From Sipunculus nudus (Eukaryota > Annelida > Sipuncula > Golfingiida > Sipunculidae): a stretch of 64,000 nucleotides of DNA. Each line of letters starts with the position of its first letter. Within the stretch, counting starts at the first letter, position 1. Position numbers and translations under genes: made by a program. This document shows, piece by piece, positions 34,418 through 47,030 of this stretch. A model generated the notes under the pieces. That model worked only from the letters and a program-made list of their open reading frames with translations. It was not told the DNA's origin and made no database searches. The DNA lies in assembly GCA_026874595.1 (NCBI GenBank), contig CM049316.1, positions 40,306,695-40,370,694 of the forward strand, written 5' to 3'.

Positions 34418-37400
34418 CTCTCAATTTGTAAAATTTCAGTCTGTTATCCTTGTCTGGTGGCTGATGACATAGCACACATTGAAAACATTGCAACCTTGAC
34501 CCACAGGGCCATAGGTTAAACAGAGACACCAAGTGCGAAGAGAAGGTTCCATTTGATCCTGCACAAATTCAGCGAATGTTGAGTGCCAATTAAAACTTGA
34601 CTAACAACAATTTAAAATGAATTCAAAATGCTCTAACTAGATAACTTTGTTTTCTCGGTTTGTTTCTAAACTTTTGGGACATCCTTGTATGAAAAAGTAT
34701 ATTTCATAAAACCAATAATAACAGACGGCCACCTGAGCTGGAGTCTGGTGGATGATTTTGGTACTGATAGAAAGAAATAGCAGGGTTAACCAAAAATCAT
34801 CACATTTGGACTGAGATCCATCTAAAAGTCTGTGCATAATCCAGAAAATATTTGTATATTGTCATTCAAGAGGCTATGCTTCTATATTTGAGGCAATGTA
34901 TAACACATATCTGTGCAGGCTTTACACGCTTCATCAATCTTTGGAAATATAAAGTCATATCCAGATTCCAATGTTCTCTGTGGAAGAACTTTTTGACCTT
35001 CAAGCATGGCTTTGGCTCTTTCAGAACCAAACACTGTATTGAGAACCAGTCCTGGCACTGGGAATATCGCAAATCTCCACATGGCCTTAGCGAACGCTTG
35101 AGTAAATTCACTATTTGTTACAGGATTTGGAGCCACGGCATTTAATACACCAGTCACGTGATCATTCTCCACGGCATGGCTCAATATTCCTGCTACATCA
35201 CCCACGTGTATCCATGGAAACCACTGATTTCCCGATCCAAGTTTTCCTCCGAGGTTGAAATAAAATGGCCAGTACATATTCTGTATCAATCCACCATCAC
35301 GCCCAAGCACCAGTCCTACAAGATATAAAGAAACTGATTCTCCTTGTTTTATAAGATAAGGCTAGGATTTCTCTTTGATACGTCTACACAGAATTTTTTA
35401 AATTCAGTTATTATGTATATTTATGCAAACTTTTCAAAACTACAAAGGAATGCTTCTTTGCCATTATTTCTTGTTATAAATATTCCTCACTTTTAAATTA
35501 CTGTAAAGGGTCTACAACAACACCAAACATAATGAGTTTAACGGCAGCTGAGTAAAAAATGAATGAACCATTGTCTACAGCAAATATTTATCCTATACAT
35601 AAAAGAACCCATACATCTGCACTGGTCCACAACCCAAGGTAAAAGTCATACAAAACATACAAGTACACCTGTATCAGCTTACTGATATCACTATGAATAT
35701 ATTCATTCAAACCAGTTAAGTACATCATTATTGACTGAAAGAAACCACTAAGTACACAGTGGTACAAACCTCAAAGTACATGAAGTACACCTACATTACT
35801 AAAGCATCATGGAACAAGAGCAAGGCAAATGGTGCATAATACACCGGTCGCATTTCTTGAGACCTCTGACCACATTAAATATTTGTGAATTCTGCCGAGA
35901 ATGTAATTCAGGTTAAAAGTGTATTGGTCAATATTCATAATGATTTTCATGAAAATCCAGATTTTGTTAATTCATCATGGTGCCACTAATATCTGGTGAC
36001 CTCTGACCTCATTAAATATGCTTGGATTTTGAAAGATATTATATTTATTAATATTTATCATGAATTTTATCAAAATCCATCATAGTTCTGGTAAGTTATT
36101 GCAAGGACAACACAAAGTAGCCTAGTGCCCTCTGACCTTATTCAATATGCGTGGATTTTGCCCATTATCAATCTCGGGCCAGATAATCTATTCAGTTTGG
36201 GTAAGCTGTTTGGATGATCTGTGAAAAATCCATCAAAGCCTCTATAAGTTATTGCAGCAACACTAAAAGTTAACGGACTAACCGACCTTGGGTATACTAT
36301 AACACGTCCTGTCATAAAGGGGCATATAATGATAAAAACAAAAAGTTATATGGAGCAATAAAATAAACACTAGTTCTGGCAATGACTCTGTACAGTAAGC
36401 TTACACATGTACCTATTCTGACCGTCACTCTTCGAGTGTTTACATCCTCTGAAGCAGCTTCCCAGTCGTGACACAGACGAGACAGAAAGTCAAAATCTCC
36501 ACCATCGCTGGCTTCTGTGTACTCTGCTGTGGGGCTAGGTTTGTAGAAACCTGAAAATACAATGGTTGTTATGTGTAGTTAAATGTGAAAGAAACTGATC
36601 ACATATATGTCTCTATATTAAATCACTACTGCTGATGTTTAAAACCTCTATATTACAAATCAACTTGTTCTGTATTGCCTTCATGTTGGCCTGAGGGAAG
36701 CAAATCAACTCAAGCATGAAGGCCATTATTAAGGCAATACCCCACAAGCAAGTTCTTTATATTTTTATAAAATGTTCTTAACATTACAAGGCCACCTATG
36801 TCATCAACACAAGGACTACTTTGTGTCATTTTAGTTCTGGGGCAGTGCATCACATAGCATTGTGACGTAAAACACACCCTCTGAAGCCTGTCAATTCTAT
36901 TCAGGGGAGATGAGTCACTGTGCAGTGACATCACATGAATCATGATGTTTGTCATTTTCATTCTGGGTGTTGTGCTAATGAGTACCCTGAGTACCAGGCT
37001 GATATGAGATCACTGTTTCATAAATATATTCAATGTATAGATCATATCACCCAGGCTTCTGTATCCAGGTAATAACATATATGACAATACATTCACATAA
37101 ATCAGATGAGCATAAACATATTGCAAATCCATCTATTACTGAAGGCTATTACTGATCTTATGAACATTAAGTCATATGATTGTTTTATTTTTATATTAGA
37201 CTGACTATGGTCTCTCCACAGTGTTGCTGAAAGTTTGATCACTCACAATACATATAACAATGCTTCATCCCTATACTCTAAAGTTTCTGGCAGTTACCAA
37301 AGAAGCACCTCTTAACATTTTTCCCAGCATGTGAATGTCTTATTGTAAACTTAAGACTTCTCAAAATCTACCATATATATTATATTTGATCTATCCTTTC

Positions 37401-40400
37401 TACTTTTTAAACAAGTGACCCATGGGTCATGACGCTCAGCTGCCAAGCATGACCTGTGACATCATGGACTGAGATTCACAACTTCCAGTAAAATTTTGAA
37501 GAACCAATTTGTTGAAAATTTTCTATGACAACAGAAATATATATCACCTATGTCTGGTTAAAACACAGTGAATTGATGGTCTGAGGAAAATGCATGATTG
37601 TTAAGCTGTCAGGAACTATTCTAACAGCTTGCTTGAAACCTGTCAGTCTCAAAAGGAACACCACAAAGGGCAAATATAAGATCAAAATATATAGCAAAAA
37701 TCAAGGAAATACATGCAAGAATTATTGAGAAACAGGTGCTTCTGTATGAATTTTTATTCAATACAAGCCAACTGTACTGCACTTTTATAAATGATGGTAA
37801 TATTTATTCAGAAATATTTGACCCAATCCTTTACAAGATTACATAAATATACATCCAACTGCATTCACTTTAACTGTTCTTGAGATAATATGATCAAAAG
37901 GAATTAAAAGATGGTTGCCTGGTGGCCATATTGGACTTCTGACAAGTCTGAAATCAGACAACAAACATTCTCTAAATCGGACCAAACATTAAAGAAAAAT
38001 TACTGAAACTGCCCTGAAGAAAGAATTTCTAAGGTGGCTAACTGGCAGACATAATGGATTTCTGACAAGTATGACATTTGATATCCCACATTCTCCAATA
38101 AGAGACCAAACTTGGGGCAAATTATCCAGTAATAAATGCCCAAAATAATTCAAAAGGCATGTCGAGGCCCTCATATCAGATTAACAGATATGCAATTGTA
38201 AAAAGTGTAAGTCCAATATTTTTATTATCTCTCTGCTTTTCAATGGGGTCAGCAGGGTAGGTAAACTGCCAAACCTGAAAGAAAAGAAATGCAGAAAGCA
38301 TGACTAAGAGTCTTGAAATAAAACAAAAAGCCATCCTAAATCAAGGTACACATCCACATATTATGAGAACAAACACTTGCTTTTATATGTGGTGATATAT
38401 ATTAAAATATTCAGATATCTAGGAAACTAAGTTTATTGCTAGGATTCCATAAAATAAACTGCAAAATGTTACCATCATCTTATAAATCAGTAGCTAAACC
38501 TTAATACTATACTCTCATAGTCTTCATGCCTGGCTGAAGCATTCTGACAACAGTGTTTTTGTTATGAAGTAACAAGGTACTTATCACTGAGCCTTATCAC
38601 TTAATAGGCTGATACAAAAGGGAGTCATATGTCACCAGTGTCACTCACAATTACAGCCACACAGGGAGATGAACCAGCTGGAGTGGGATGGTTATATATA
38701 CAAGAAAAATAGAGATGGTCTATAAAATAAGTAATTGTGAACATCCCTGACCTATGACCTTGGCCTTTTGCCCATATATCAACTGGATTCTTTCTAAATG
38801 ATGGGTAACTACTGACCACTTAAATCTGGTGTAATTACTTGGCAACCAATGGGTGAATAACTTTGACCTGCAACCTTTAACCTGCTGACCAGCTGACCCC
38901 AAAATCATTAAGTTATTTATTCAAGCAAAAAGACCCATAAATATGAAGTTTGAGTCAAACTGAGTGATGCATAGATGTGGCATATGTGAAAGACTGAAGG
39001 TTTGGGTTGAACAGTTACACTTGAAATATGCTCACAAGCATTTAGAACAATTAAATATTGTGACCTTGACCTTTGACTTTTTGACCTCAACTTCAATAGG
39101 CTTCTTCCCTTATTGGTAGGTAAGCCATATATGACAGATGGAAGGTACAGATTGAAAAGTTTGCCTGAAAATGACTCCACGCAAGAAGTGGGTGCTGTGA
39201 ACTTGACCTTTGACCTCAAAATCAACAGGTCTTTTCCCCTGTTGGCAGAGAAGCGATATCAGTGCTGGAAGGTTTGGAATGAAAAGTCTAGCTTGAAATG
39301 TGTCCACTACCTTTTCAAAGAAGTGGATCCTGTGACCCTGACCTTTGACCTTGTGACCTCAAAATCTATAAGATTCTTCTCCAACTTAGTAGGTGAGCTA
39401 TATGTGAAAGATCAAAGAATTGGGATGAAAGGGTTGGCTTAAAATGCATCCACAGGCTTTTCAAAGAGGAGGCTCCTGTGACCTTGACCTTTGACCTTTT
39501 GACCTAAAAAAAATTATGGTTCTTCCCCTGTTGGTAGGTGAGCTGTATGTGAAAGATGGAAGGTTTGGGATGAAAATTTTGTCTCAAAGAGTTATTTCTG
39601 GGGGGTGCAAACACACCCCATAACTTCGAGAATATAGGTCGCAGTGACCTAATTTCATTTTTGCAAGGAGATCTTTTTATAACCTCTAAGACTGCATAGG
39701 GTTCATGGCCCTAGCCCCTACGGTTATGATTTGTGCCCTGCTAACGGACGGATGGCCGGACGGACGGCCAGACGGACAGACGGAAGGACGCCGGACAAAA
39801 ACCCATCGCTATAGCCCAGCATGACTGAAAGTCAGCTGAGCTAAAAATAATTGCTACCACTTTTGTATAATTTTGACAGCAAATAGAAATGACAACCTAA
39901 CATATTGTGAACAGGAGTGGTTTAGCCTGCTAACTTACCAACAGCAGATGCCCCAACAAAAACATCTGGTGGTTTACTGGCTCTGTTTATGGCACTGACT
40001 AATGTCTTTGTAGTACCAACTCGACTTTCTATCAGCTCATCTTGAAACTCTTTATTCCACCTGAAAAGAAAAATGAAGATCCTGATCCATAACTATCCAA
40101 AGCATATGAGAAATGTTTAGATATAACACGACCACAGGACATCATGCTCAGCAATAAGTTTAGGATCATTTAACAACATCTGCTAAAACTCAGAAAAAGC
40201 AAGATCTAAAAGTAAGATCAATGCTTTTGGTTCTGGCATGGATTTTCAGGAACAAAGGGCATGTAATGGTCAACTCTGCAACAGTTTCAGTGTCAGATAA
40301 AGAAATGGTATTAATGATCTTGTTTAGTTCTTGAATATTCATGATTACAATAATATGCAGATTTACATTCTGCAAATGTGAGCAGCATGGTGTTACCTGT

Positions 40401-43400
40401 GAATATTCTGAAAACAGCAAGACTTTATCATCCTTCACAAAAGGTGACCAAGTTCACTTCCTGCTCTATGATTATTTTTAAATGAGCAAGTTCGTGGAAT
40501 TTATGCCACTTGTTGTCTTTTATGCTTGCCTGATCAATATGTTTCAGTTTTTATGTTTGCCTGAAGATGTCTATACATGCTAAAGTGGCTGTTTAGTTTT
40601 CATGGTGCCCTGAAGATGTCTCCACAGGTCATAATTTTGGTTGTGAAATAAGAACAAAATTGAATATATTTGTTTTGGAGCTCGAGAGAATAAATTTTCA
40701 GACAGTCACTCCAAATCCAATCCAAACCAAGGTATGCATAAGAGCAAACACTGACCCATATTTGAATGAAATCTGATAATATTCAGGAAAGTTATCACAT
40801 GGAAACAAAATCTGATGGACGGACAGACAGACGGAGGGACAGACAGACAAACCCAAATCAATGTCCCCCGTTCTGGAAAGGGGGGACAATAAATAACCTG
40901 AATAAAGGATCTCATTCTTCTTTATATAAATTTGTTTTTCATGACTAGGTCTGGGATGATTCACTGACGCACAGATTCATCATAATATAAATAAATATTG
41001 TACAGTTATAGCCAGATACAACTATGATATATGACCATCCTACAGACAGACCGACATTTAACTAGCAACCTTCAGCATTAAATAATCTTTCTATCATTAG
41101 AACCATATTCATGACAACACCTTTTGATTATTTCAAATAGAATCTTCTAAAGCTACGAATCCATATGCATGATAAGCGATATGCAGCATATGGAATGCAT
41201 GTTGAGAGATTTCAAAACTACCAGCATGGCAACATGCATATTTTCTGTGTCAACCTGTATACCATGTAGTACTGACAAAAACCCCTACCATTAGCGATTC
41301 ATTTTGCCAGTTATGCATTTCGCATGCCGGATGTGTGCATAAAGAATCTCACTTGACTTATTTAGTCAATATTGATTTTTATCCGCATTAGCTATGCCTG
41401 ATCCAAATTCTGTGAAAATGTAATCTTAGCTGAAGCCTGTGATGCTTGACATGACTTAGAAAACACCAAGACATGTTACCGTTTCATTGGATCCATGAGA
41501 TTGACTCCAGCCAAATTAACCACTGCACTGCAATCCTCAGGCAGTCCATAGTCTTCTATTTCATGCTGAAAGTGCAAGTTTGACAAAATGTCAGTACAAG
41601 CATACACTGAAATTAACTGAAAAATACTAGTACTTAATCTACCATTATGGAAAATTGGAAAATTTTTTAATAAAAAGTTTAATCTTGAAGCGTGTACCTT
41701 TATTTCCAAGTAAACCTGCTCAGTCAACAGTGGCTTACAAGTGTGCTATGTTTGAGTTTCTTTGTTATAAATTATAATTGTTTACTCTTTAGAAGTTTTG
41801 ATAATGTTGTTTAACAAGGGACCTATGGGTCACTATGCTCAGCTGAAGTTGACCTTGAAGGTAAAAATCTAAAATAATATTAAATGGAGATGCTGTGTAA
41901 GAGGAAGAGGTAATAAAGGCCATGGTTGGTTTACATGATTGGTTTGTATTGATGAGCAAGAAATTGTTGCAAATAATATTTTGTGACCTAACCATGTGTT
42001 TCCTAATGTTGAAATTGAAGCATGTGAGCAGTTTGTGAACAAATGATCTGTAATATTACCATGATCATTAGTTTGCTTTTTGATTAACTGTTGACATTTC
42101 AGTAGTTTACACATTTGTTCAATTGAATCTATTTATTGTATAATATATATTATTAAATATAAATGTATTTTTTTTTAATGAAATTTATACAGTTGAAATA
42201 TAACTAATTAACAACATAAAACAGGGCAAACAAAGCCTGATCTCAAATTCTGCTGAGGCAGGAAAATAATGAACAAATGTTTGTATTAAATCCTCATTTT
42301 TTTATTACATCAATTTTTTTATTATAAGTTTATATTTCTATACATTTCCAATATAACATATATATCCGAATATAAAAGTTGATTCATAATTCTTAATTGC
42401 ATCATCATAAATCTCAATCTTGTCAGATAACACCACATCATGTATACAAATGTTTATTTATTTTTTACCACAAAAATATATCTTTTAAATCTGCAAAACA
42501 ATAAATATCTTAAAATAATACTTGATTTAGATTTCACAATTTTTAAATGTCTTTATTTATCCATAATGTGCTTCATATTTTATAAATTTAAGCATACTGA
42601 TGGGTTCAATTATATTTGTTAAAATCATTTAAAAGAAAATTGATTTCTTTAAAAATGCCACATTACACAACATTGCATCTTCTGGATTACACCTTGAATT
42701 ACCTTTTCAAGGAAAGTTTTTGCATATGGGAGTGGAAACAGCATTAAAATGAAGGAGATACAGTGAAAACAGTAACAATTACTGCATAACACTTGGTGGG
42801 TTGGGTTTCCGGGGGGGGGGGGGGGGGGGGGGGGGGGGTGGGGTGTGATTGGGATGGTGATATGAGAATAACTGTACACCTGTCACAGCAGGGGATCTCC
42901 CCCAGTGACTGTAACAAATCAGAAACCCTGGCATAGCTGACTTCCATTGACCTGGAGTGGGACCCTGCATCTGTAATCTGTAATCAAAGCAAATGACTAC
43001 AACAGAGCCTCAAGAAATAATCAATAACTAGCCTAATTTTCAAGCTTTTATTTTCAACTTTCAGATTTAAACAAATTAAATATTTATGTTTACATGCTGT
43101 GAAAATTATATCAATGGTACTAACAGAAAAAAAACGTGCCATGGTCAAAGTTGGGCAAAATTTAAGGTACTGATTTTATTTTTATGCGAATAACTTAAAA
43201 ATTTTACAAAATTCAGATCTAATTTTGGGTAAAAATTTGAATCTTAATTAAACATAGTAATATACTTTGGAAAATAGACTCTAGTTTCAAAATTTTTCAT
43301 GTTAAGTGAGTAAATATTTTTCCTGATTTTTTACAAAGTCCATTATGTTTGGGCCCATAACTTAAAGAATTTATACTTAACAGACTTAATTTCTGGCATG

Positions 43401-46400
43401 TACATAGAAACTATATAGAGGAATATTTATGGTAAATATGAGGAAAAACATAAGAGTGGTTATGATATTAGGCAGTCCTGAAGTGTGAAAATAGGTTTTT
43501 AATAAAAAATTGAGGTTTTTCCTTAATTTCTCAAAGGAACGAAGTCGCAAAGATCCAGTTTTCGGCTTGGTAGGAGATCTTGGGGACATCTAACATTATG
43601 CTGAATTTTGGATTCCTAGGTCTTACGGTTTCTAAACGTGCCACATCTACGGACGGACGGACGGACGGACGGACGGACGGACGGACGGACGACGGACAAT
43701 GGACCACGACTATAGCTCAGATGACTTATAGTCAGCTGAGCTAAAAATGATGTTATAAGGTACAGACCAGACTGTGCTGAAAAAACTGATTGAAACGTTC
43801 ATAGCCCTGCAAGTGTGGACCAGGAAGAAAACCAGCTCACAGTGCAATCAGTGGCCAAAACCTACCTGAACTCTTATATAATATCAAGCAAAATCACTGC
43901 ATCAGAATATTCAAGGCAAGATAACAGTACAAAGATACTGGGGATTTTCAATCTTCATATGAGCCATACATAGATCTTCAAGTAGACAAACATATTAACA
44001 TGACAATAAGTTAAAGAAAAACAGCTTTCTCACTGGTCCAACATAAGCTTTCACACTTACCCCATATCAGCCATTACATAAACTGAATATTGGCCTTCAC
44101 AGTAACCCAACATCAGCCATTACACTTACCAAAATTTTGCCTTACCACCAGCAAAAATTCAGTCGTCACACTAGCCAAACATGAACCTTCACACAAACCC
44201 ATTATGAGCCCTTACTTTGTAAACCAGCTCCACATCTGCTTTCTTACTACTAATATTAACCTGCCTCATTCAGCATTCAAACTGTTGTAACTTCATCTTT
44301 CATACAACCCATTAGCCACACTATGTGAATTTTATGTTTTTATTGTCACCTTTCTATACCTACCCAAGTGACTCTGTTTGGGCCAGGTTTTCTGGATAAA
44401 ATAGTAACCTCATGACCTTTGTTTTTTAATACTGATTGAAGGTGTCGCCCCACAAAGCCAGTGCCTCCACCTGAAAAAGTTGAAAATATATAAACATTTG
44501 CAAAAATGTTACTTGTTACCCACGTAACTTGTACATTTTAGCTGAATAACCAAAGTTTCCAATTAAAACTATTGTTCAAATGGATTTATTATCTCTATAA
44601 TAAGTCTAGTAAGTTGTTATGGTTCTGTGTGCGAGTAAGGTTCTGTGTGTGAGTACAAAAAGTTGTTCTTCAAACATGTTACTATCAACCCTAAAACTGA
44701 AAATCTAAACTCTGATTAAAAAAAATTTATTTTTCAACTATAGTCTGTTTCATCCCCTCATGTCCACCTGTTTTTTGCTATGAAAATTTTTAATAGGTAC
44801 ATTTCAAGGGAAACAATTATAGTGTAGAGGAGAGGATTACAGAACCTAATTTTCAACTAGGTAACTAAATTCCAACCTTATGCCATATTTGAGTAACAGA
44901 ATTTTCTGAAAATATGAGAAATGGGTCTACATTTTACAACATATCAGACCCTTTTATTGCGGTCAAGGTCATTGGTCACATGCAAAAACAGCCTCAAATG
45001 ACAGCTGCTGATTGGATGATCTCATGTAAACACTCTAAAAAATATAACCAGCTAAAACATAGATGGCTACTTATGGAGGGACACACAATATCAGCCAGAT
45101 CATGATAAAGAGACTAAAATGTTGTGAAACATGAACAGGGGATTTATTGTAAGATTCTTAACTGCCATATTAGGTTGTCACTTCCATATGTTGTTTACTT
45201 GGAAAATATTGAAAAATATAAACTTTTAAGTAAATTATCTACAAAAAACAGGTGGACAGCAGGTGGTGAAATGGACTTTAGAAAGGAACAGAGTGGAGGA
45301 AAAAAAACATTTTTTTAGATAATGTCAAGTAGTTTAATGTAAGTCAACTAAAATGTGGCATCCTGTAATACTGGGGCTTCAAATAGTGTACCTTTCACTG
45401 GAAATGGTGAAATGACTGGAAAGTTAAAAAATATGAATACCATCAGAAATATCACTGTACAAGGATCAAAATAATGTACACCTTATGGGGTCTGATATGA
45501 ATTAAAAACAACTTTTTGATTGATTTTTTTTTATATAAGGGTTTTTGACAATAATGATATCTTAATATTCCTGCAAAACTTAATCTATCTGTGTCATATT
45601 GATAACTGTAGAGCTTTTAATCTTGTGATGGTCAATGTATACATATAATATATAATATAATATAAATATAATATATACATAAGTAAAGTTTATTTGAAAG
45701 GGACTTATTTTAGTTAACAGTGAATGCTTTGGAGTCAATTTCCTCTTTGGTAACATCTTATATTAAGGTTAAGCCATCATTTAATCAGAGTTTTGCATAT
45801 TTTCCATCTGTAAACAGATTCCCATTTATATTATTAGTGTTGCCATGGCAATGATTACTTGAGTTTAAATCATGCTTATCCAGTATTAATTTAAAGTCCT
45901 CTTAGCCAAGACCTGACAGCACTAGTCTGGGCACTCTACTGTGACTGGCCCAACTGATGTAGTGGTAACCATCAACTGATAAGGACTGAGCCAGGAAACA
46001 AGTGTTGTCAAAACATCCCCGCCCTAGAGCTACTGAAAGCTTGTACCCAATGCCTAATATATAAACCTATACAATTATGAAACAAACTTATTGACAAAAA
46101 GTAACTATTTGAAAAATAAAATACATTTTATTTGTCTTTAAATATCTGGCCAGAAATTTGAATGTAAGAAAACTAAGTTTTTCTCAAGTGAATCATATAT
46201 ATTTAAAATTATGTTAAATATAGTAACAATTTTACTTTGAAATGCATTTCCATGTAAATATATATATGCCCCTAATGTCATAATATTATATAGTATAATG
46301 CCCACTTGCTGAATATCTTTGAACTAGAATTTCTGGTAATATATAGACATGCTTATGTATAACTGAAATAGACTGAAAAACATTTTCGTGACTTTTTTCC

Positions 46401-46893
46401 CAGGATACTTATACACTGCACCAGCCTTTACTGTGAGGGGGGAGTGGAAATAAGCATCCCTTATTTCCACCCCCCTTGGGGAGTGGAAATAAGCAATCCT
46501 TATTTCCACTCCCGGGGAGTGGAAATAAGGCCTGCCAAATAGTTTACATTCTTATGGTGTCATAATTAGTTAATTATTTTAATTAATGATAATAATTATT
46601 ATTACTACAAGAATAAAAATAATATCATAATTGTTATTATTATTATATATGCAAACTGCATATCGGCACTCAACCTCCATAAAAAGCAAGTACATTTTAA
46701 TTAGCTGCCAAAAATCTATCCCCAGATTACTTGATTAACACTGGTAACGCAACCACAACAAGGATGTCATCAAGGCCGTATCCCCTATTATCGCTCACCG
46801 GTTAAACCAGTATCTGTGCAGACTTTATGGTCATAAGACTAAAACTCCAGCAGACTTTTAACAGTGCTTTGTCTTACCTATTAAGACCCGCAT
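33355..46893 (-). CDS. SDR39U1: Epimerase family protein SDR39U1-like, six exons, complete
   Basis: Atypical short-chain dehydrogenase/reductase with NAD(P)-binding fold; the substrate of the animal protein is not established. Exons (minus strand): 46893-46878, 44470-44364, 41565-41480, 40060-39939, 36550-36413, then a terminal exon present twice, 35315-34882 or 33788-33355. Either choice gives 903 nt, 300 residues and stop, the usual family length (about 290-320). Start ATG at 46893 gives MRVLIGGGTGFVGRHL, the Rossmann GGxGxxG loop split by intron 1. Later landmarks: SRKPGPNRVTW, VNLAGVNLMDPMKRW, GASAVGFYKPS, WFPWIHVGD, EGQKVLPQRTL. All junctions are GT-AG with consistent phase. The short 16-nt coding part of exon 1 matches animal orthologs starting MRVL. 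Confidence 0.93.
34418..35944. repeat. 1527-bp direct tandem duplication, copy 2
   Basis: Second unit, gene-proximal. The right breakpoint (35944) falls within an imperfect repeat (CCTCTGACC(A/T)CATTAAATAT words at 35867, 36000, 36130), but the other breakpoint does not share it. Confidence 0.95.
34882..35315 (-). CDS. SDR39U1: SDR39U1 terminal exon, proximal copy
   Basis: Identical to the distal copy, with the same acceptor and stop. Being first after exon 5 it would normally be spliced in first; its 3' UTR then runs into the second unit, so transcripts must either find a polyadenylation site in the duplicated DNA or read on to the distal end. Confidence 0.9.
35945..36412. repeat. SDR39U1 intron with imperfect ~140-bp repeats
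   Basis: Words CTCTGACC(T/A)(C/T)ATT.AATATG and TTCATCAAAATCC-like recur near 35867, 36000 and 36130. No coding signal. Confidence 0.5.
36413..36550 (-). CDS. SDR39U1: SDR39U1 exon 5, GFYKPSPTAEYTEAS to RRVTVRI
   Basis: Acceptor GTATTTTCAG, donor GTACAT. Encodes FYKPSPTAEYTEASDGGDFD and then FLSRLCHDWEAASE, matching the family's (Y/F)Y.P..TAEYDE...GGDFDF....WE segment. Confidence 0.93.
36551..37409. other. SDR39U1 intron, no feature
   Basis: Nothing recognised. Confidence 0.5.
37410..39844 (-). mobile_element. Helentron-like element, copy 5 (receptor-site subfamily)
   Basis: Read on the minus strand: left end TTAGCTCAGCTGACTTTCAG with foldback GTCATGCTGGGCT, CCGT-type microsatellite (39745-39790), GGCACAAATCATAACC, then tandem ~120-bp units with TGACCTTGACCTTTGACCT, EEP-related PVSHLRN text near 38020-38170, and right end GCGTCATGACCCATGGGTCA then CTTGTT. 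2.43 kb. Closest to copy 7. Confidence 0.7.
39204..39497. promoter_or_regulatory. Three perfect DR1 nuclear-receptor sites in copy 5
   Basis: TGACCTTTGACCT (reverse AGGTCAAAGGTCA, the consensus for HNF4/RXR-type dimers) at 39204-39216, 39339-39351 and 39485-39497; a fourth, mutated one is near 39061. One-mismatch IR3 site AGGTCGCAGTGACCT at 39637-39651. Confidence 0.6.
39939..40060 (-). CDS. SDR39U1: SDR39U1 exon 4, WNKEFQDELIESRV to GASAV
   Basis: Acceptor TTTTCTTTTCAG, donor GTAAGT. Encodes WNKEFQDELIESRVGTTKTL and then VFVGASAV; the SR(L/V).TT motif is typical of the family. Only 95 bp from the end of copy 5. Confidence 0.93.
40061..41479. repeat. SDR39U1 intron with GACA-type microsatellite
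   Basis: 40817-40850 is a GGACAGACAGACGGAGGGAC tract followed by CCCCCGTTCTGGAAAGGGGG, a hairpin-capable word (40864-40888). The flanking 40680-40890 looks like a dispersed repeat but I cannot define its ends. Otherwise nothing. Confidence 0.5.
41480..41565 (-). CDS. SDR39U1: SDR39U1 exon 3, HEIEDYGLPEDCSAVVNLAG
   Basis: Acceptor GCACTTTCAG, donor GTAACA. Encodes HEIEDYGLPEDCSAVVNLAG then VNLMDPMK; the (A/V)VNLAG strand is a Rossmann-core landmark. Starts in phase 0 after the TGG Trp codon of exon 2. Confidence 0.93.
41813..43744 (-). mobile_element. Helentron-like element, copy 6
   Basis: Read on the minus strand: TTAGCTCAGCTGACTATAAG, an extended CCGT microsatellite (43649-43692), GATGTGGCACGTTTAGAAAC, a homopolymer run (G28 on the plus strand, 42811-42838), EEP remnant, right end CAGCTGAGCATAGTGACCCA then TAGGTCCCTTGTT. 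1.93 kb, uninterrupted sister of copy 3. Confidence 0.72.
41880..42120 (-). pseudogene. EEP endonuclease-like remnant in copy 6
   Basis: Reads [20 protein letters not shown], then [19 protein letters not shown], then TWLGHKILFATIS. The catalytic SDH triplet reads LGH. Open for 81 codons but lacks the N-terminal half of the domain. Confidence 0.55.
43745..44363. other. SDR39U1 intron, no feature
   Basis: Imperfect CA(G/T)CC.TTACAC words near 44060-44220; nothing firm. Confidence 0.45.
44364..44470 (-). CDS. SDR39U1: SDR39U1 exon 2, Rossmann loop GGTGFVGRHLQSVL
   Basis: Acceptor CAACTTTTTCAG, donor GTAGGT. Encodes (G)GGTGFVGRHLQSVLKNKG, HEVTILSRKPGPNRVTW. GGTGF(V/I)G is the dinucleotide-binding loop; SRKPGP follows as in animal orthologs. 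Confidence 0.95.
44471..46435. other. SDR39U1 intron 1, no gene seen
   Basis: 2.0 kb of AT-rich intron with an ATATAA-type tract at 45641-45678. No element recognised. Confidence 0.5.
46436..46530. repeat. Array of GGAGTGGAAATAAG hairpins
   Basis: Three forward and two inverted copies of GGAGTGGAAATAAG alternate. The central one is a perfect 15-bp stem (46479-46493 with 46499-46513) with a 5-nt loop. Lies about 350 bp into SDR39U1 intron 1. Confidence 0.85.
46878..46893 (-). CDS. SDR39U1: SDR39U1 exon 1 coding part, ATG to GTAAGA donor
   Basis: MRVLI plus the first G of the Gly codon; donor GTAAGA. The reading joins exactly to exon 2 to give MRVLIGGGTGFVG. The 5' UTR starts above 46893; no TATA box is obvious, as expected for a housekeeping gene. 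Confidence 0.88.
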
Positions 46894-47030
46894 TTTTTCT
46901 TCGTGTTTTGAGAATCAACGGACTGTAAAGGTCTTGACCGCTGTTACTCAATCTTCCTCAGTGCATAGCCCGGGTTGTTAGCTAACTGACCTGACCATGA
47001 ACTTTGAGTGACCGTGTTAGCATATTCATC

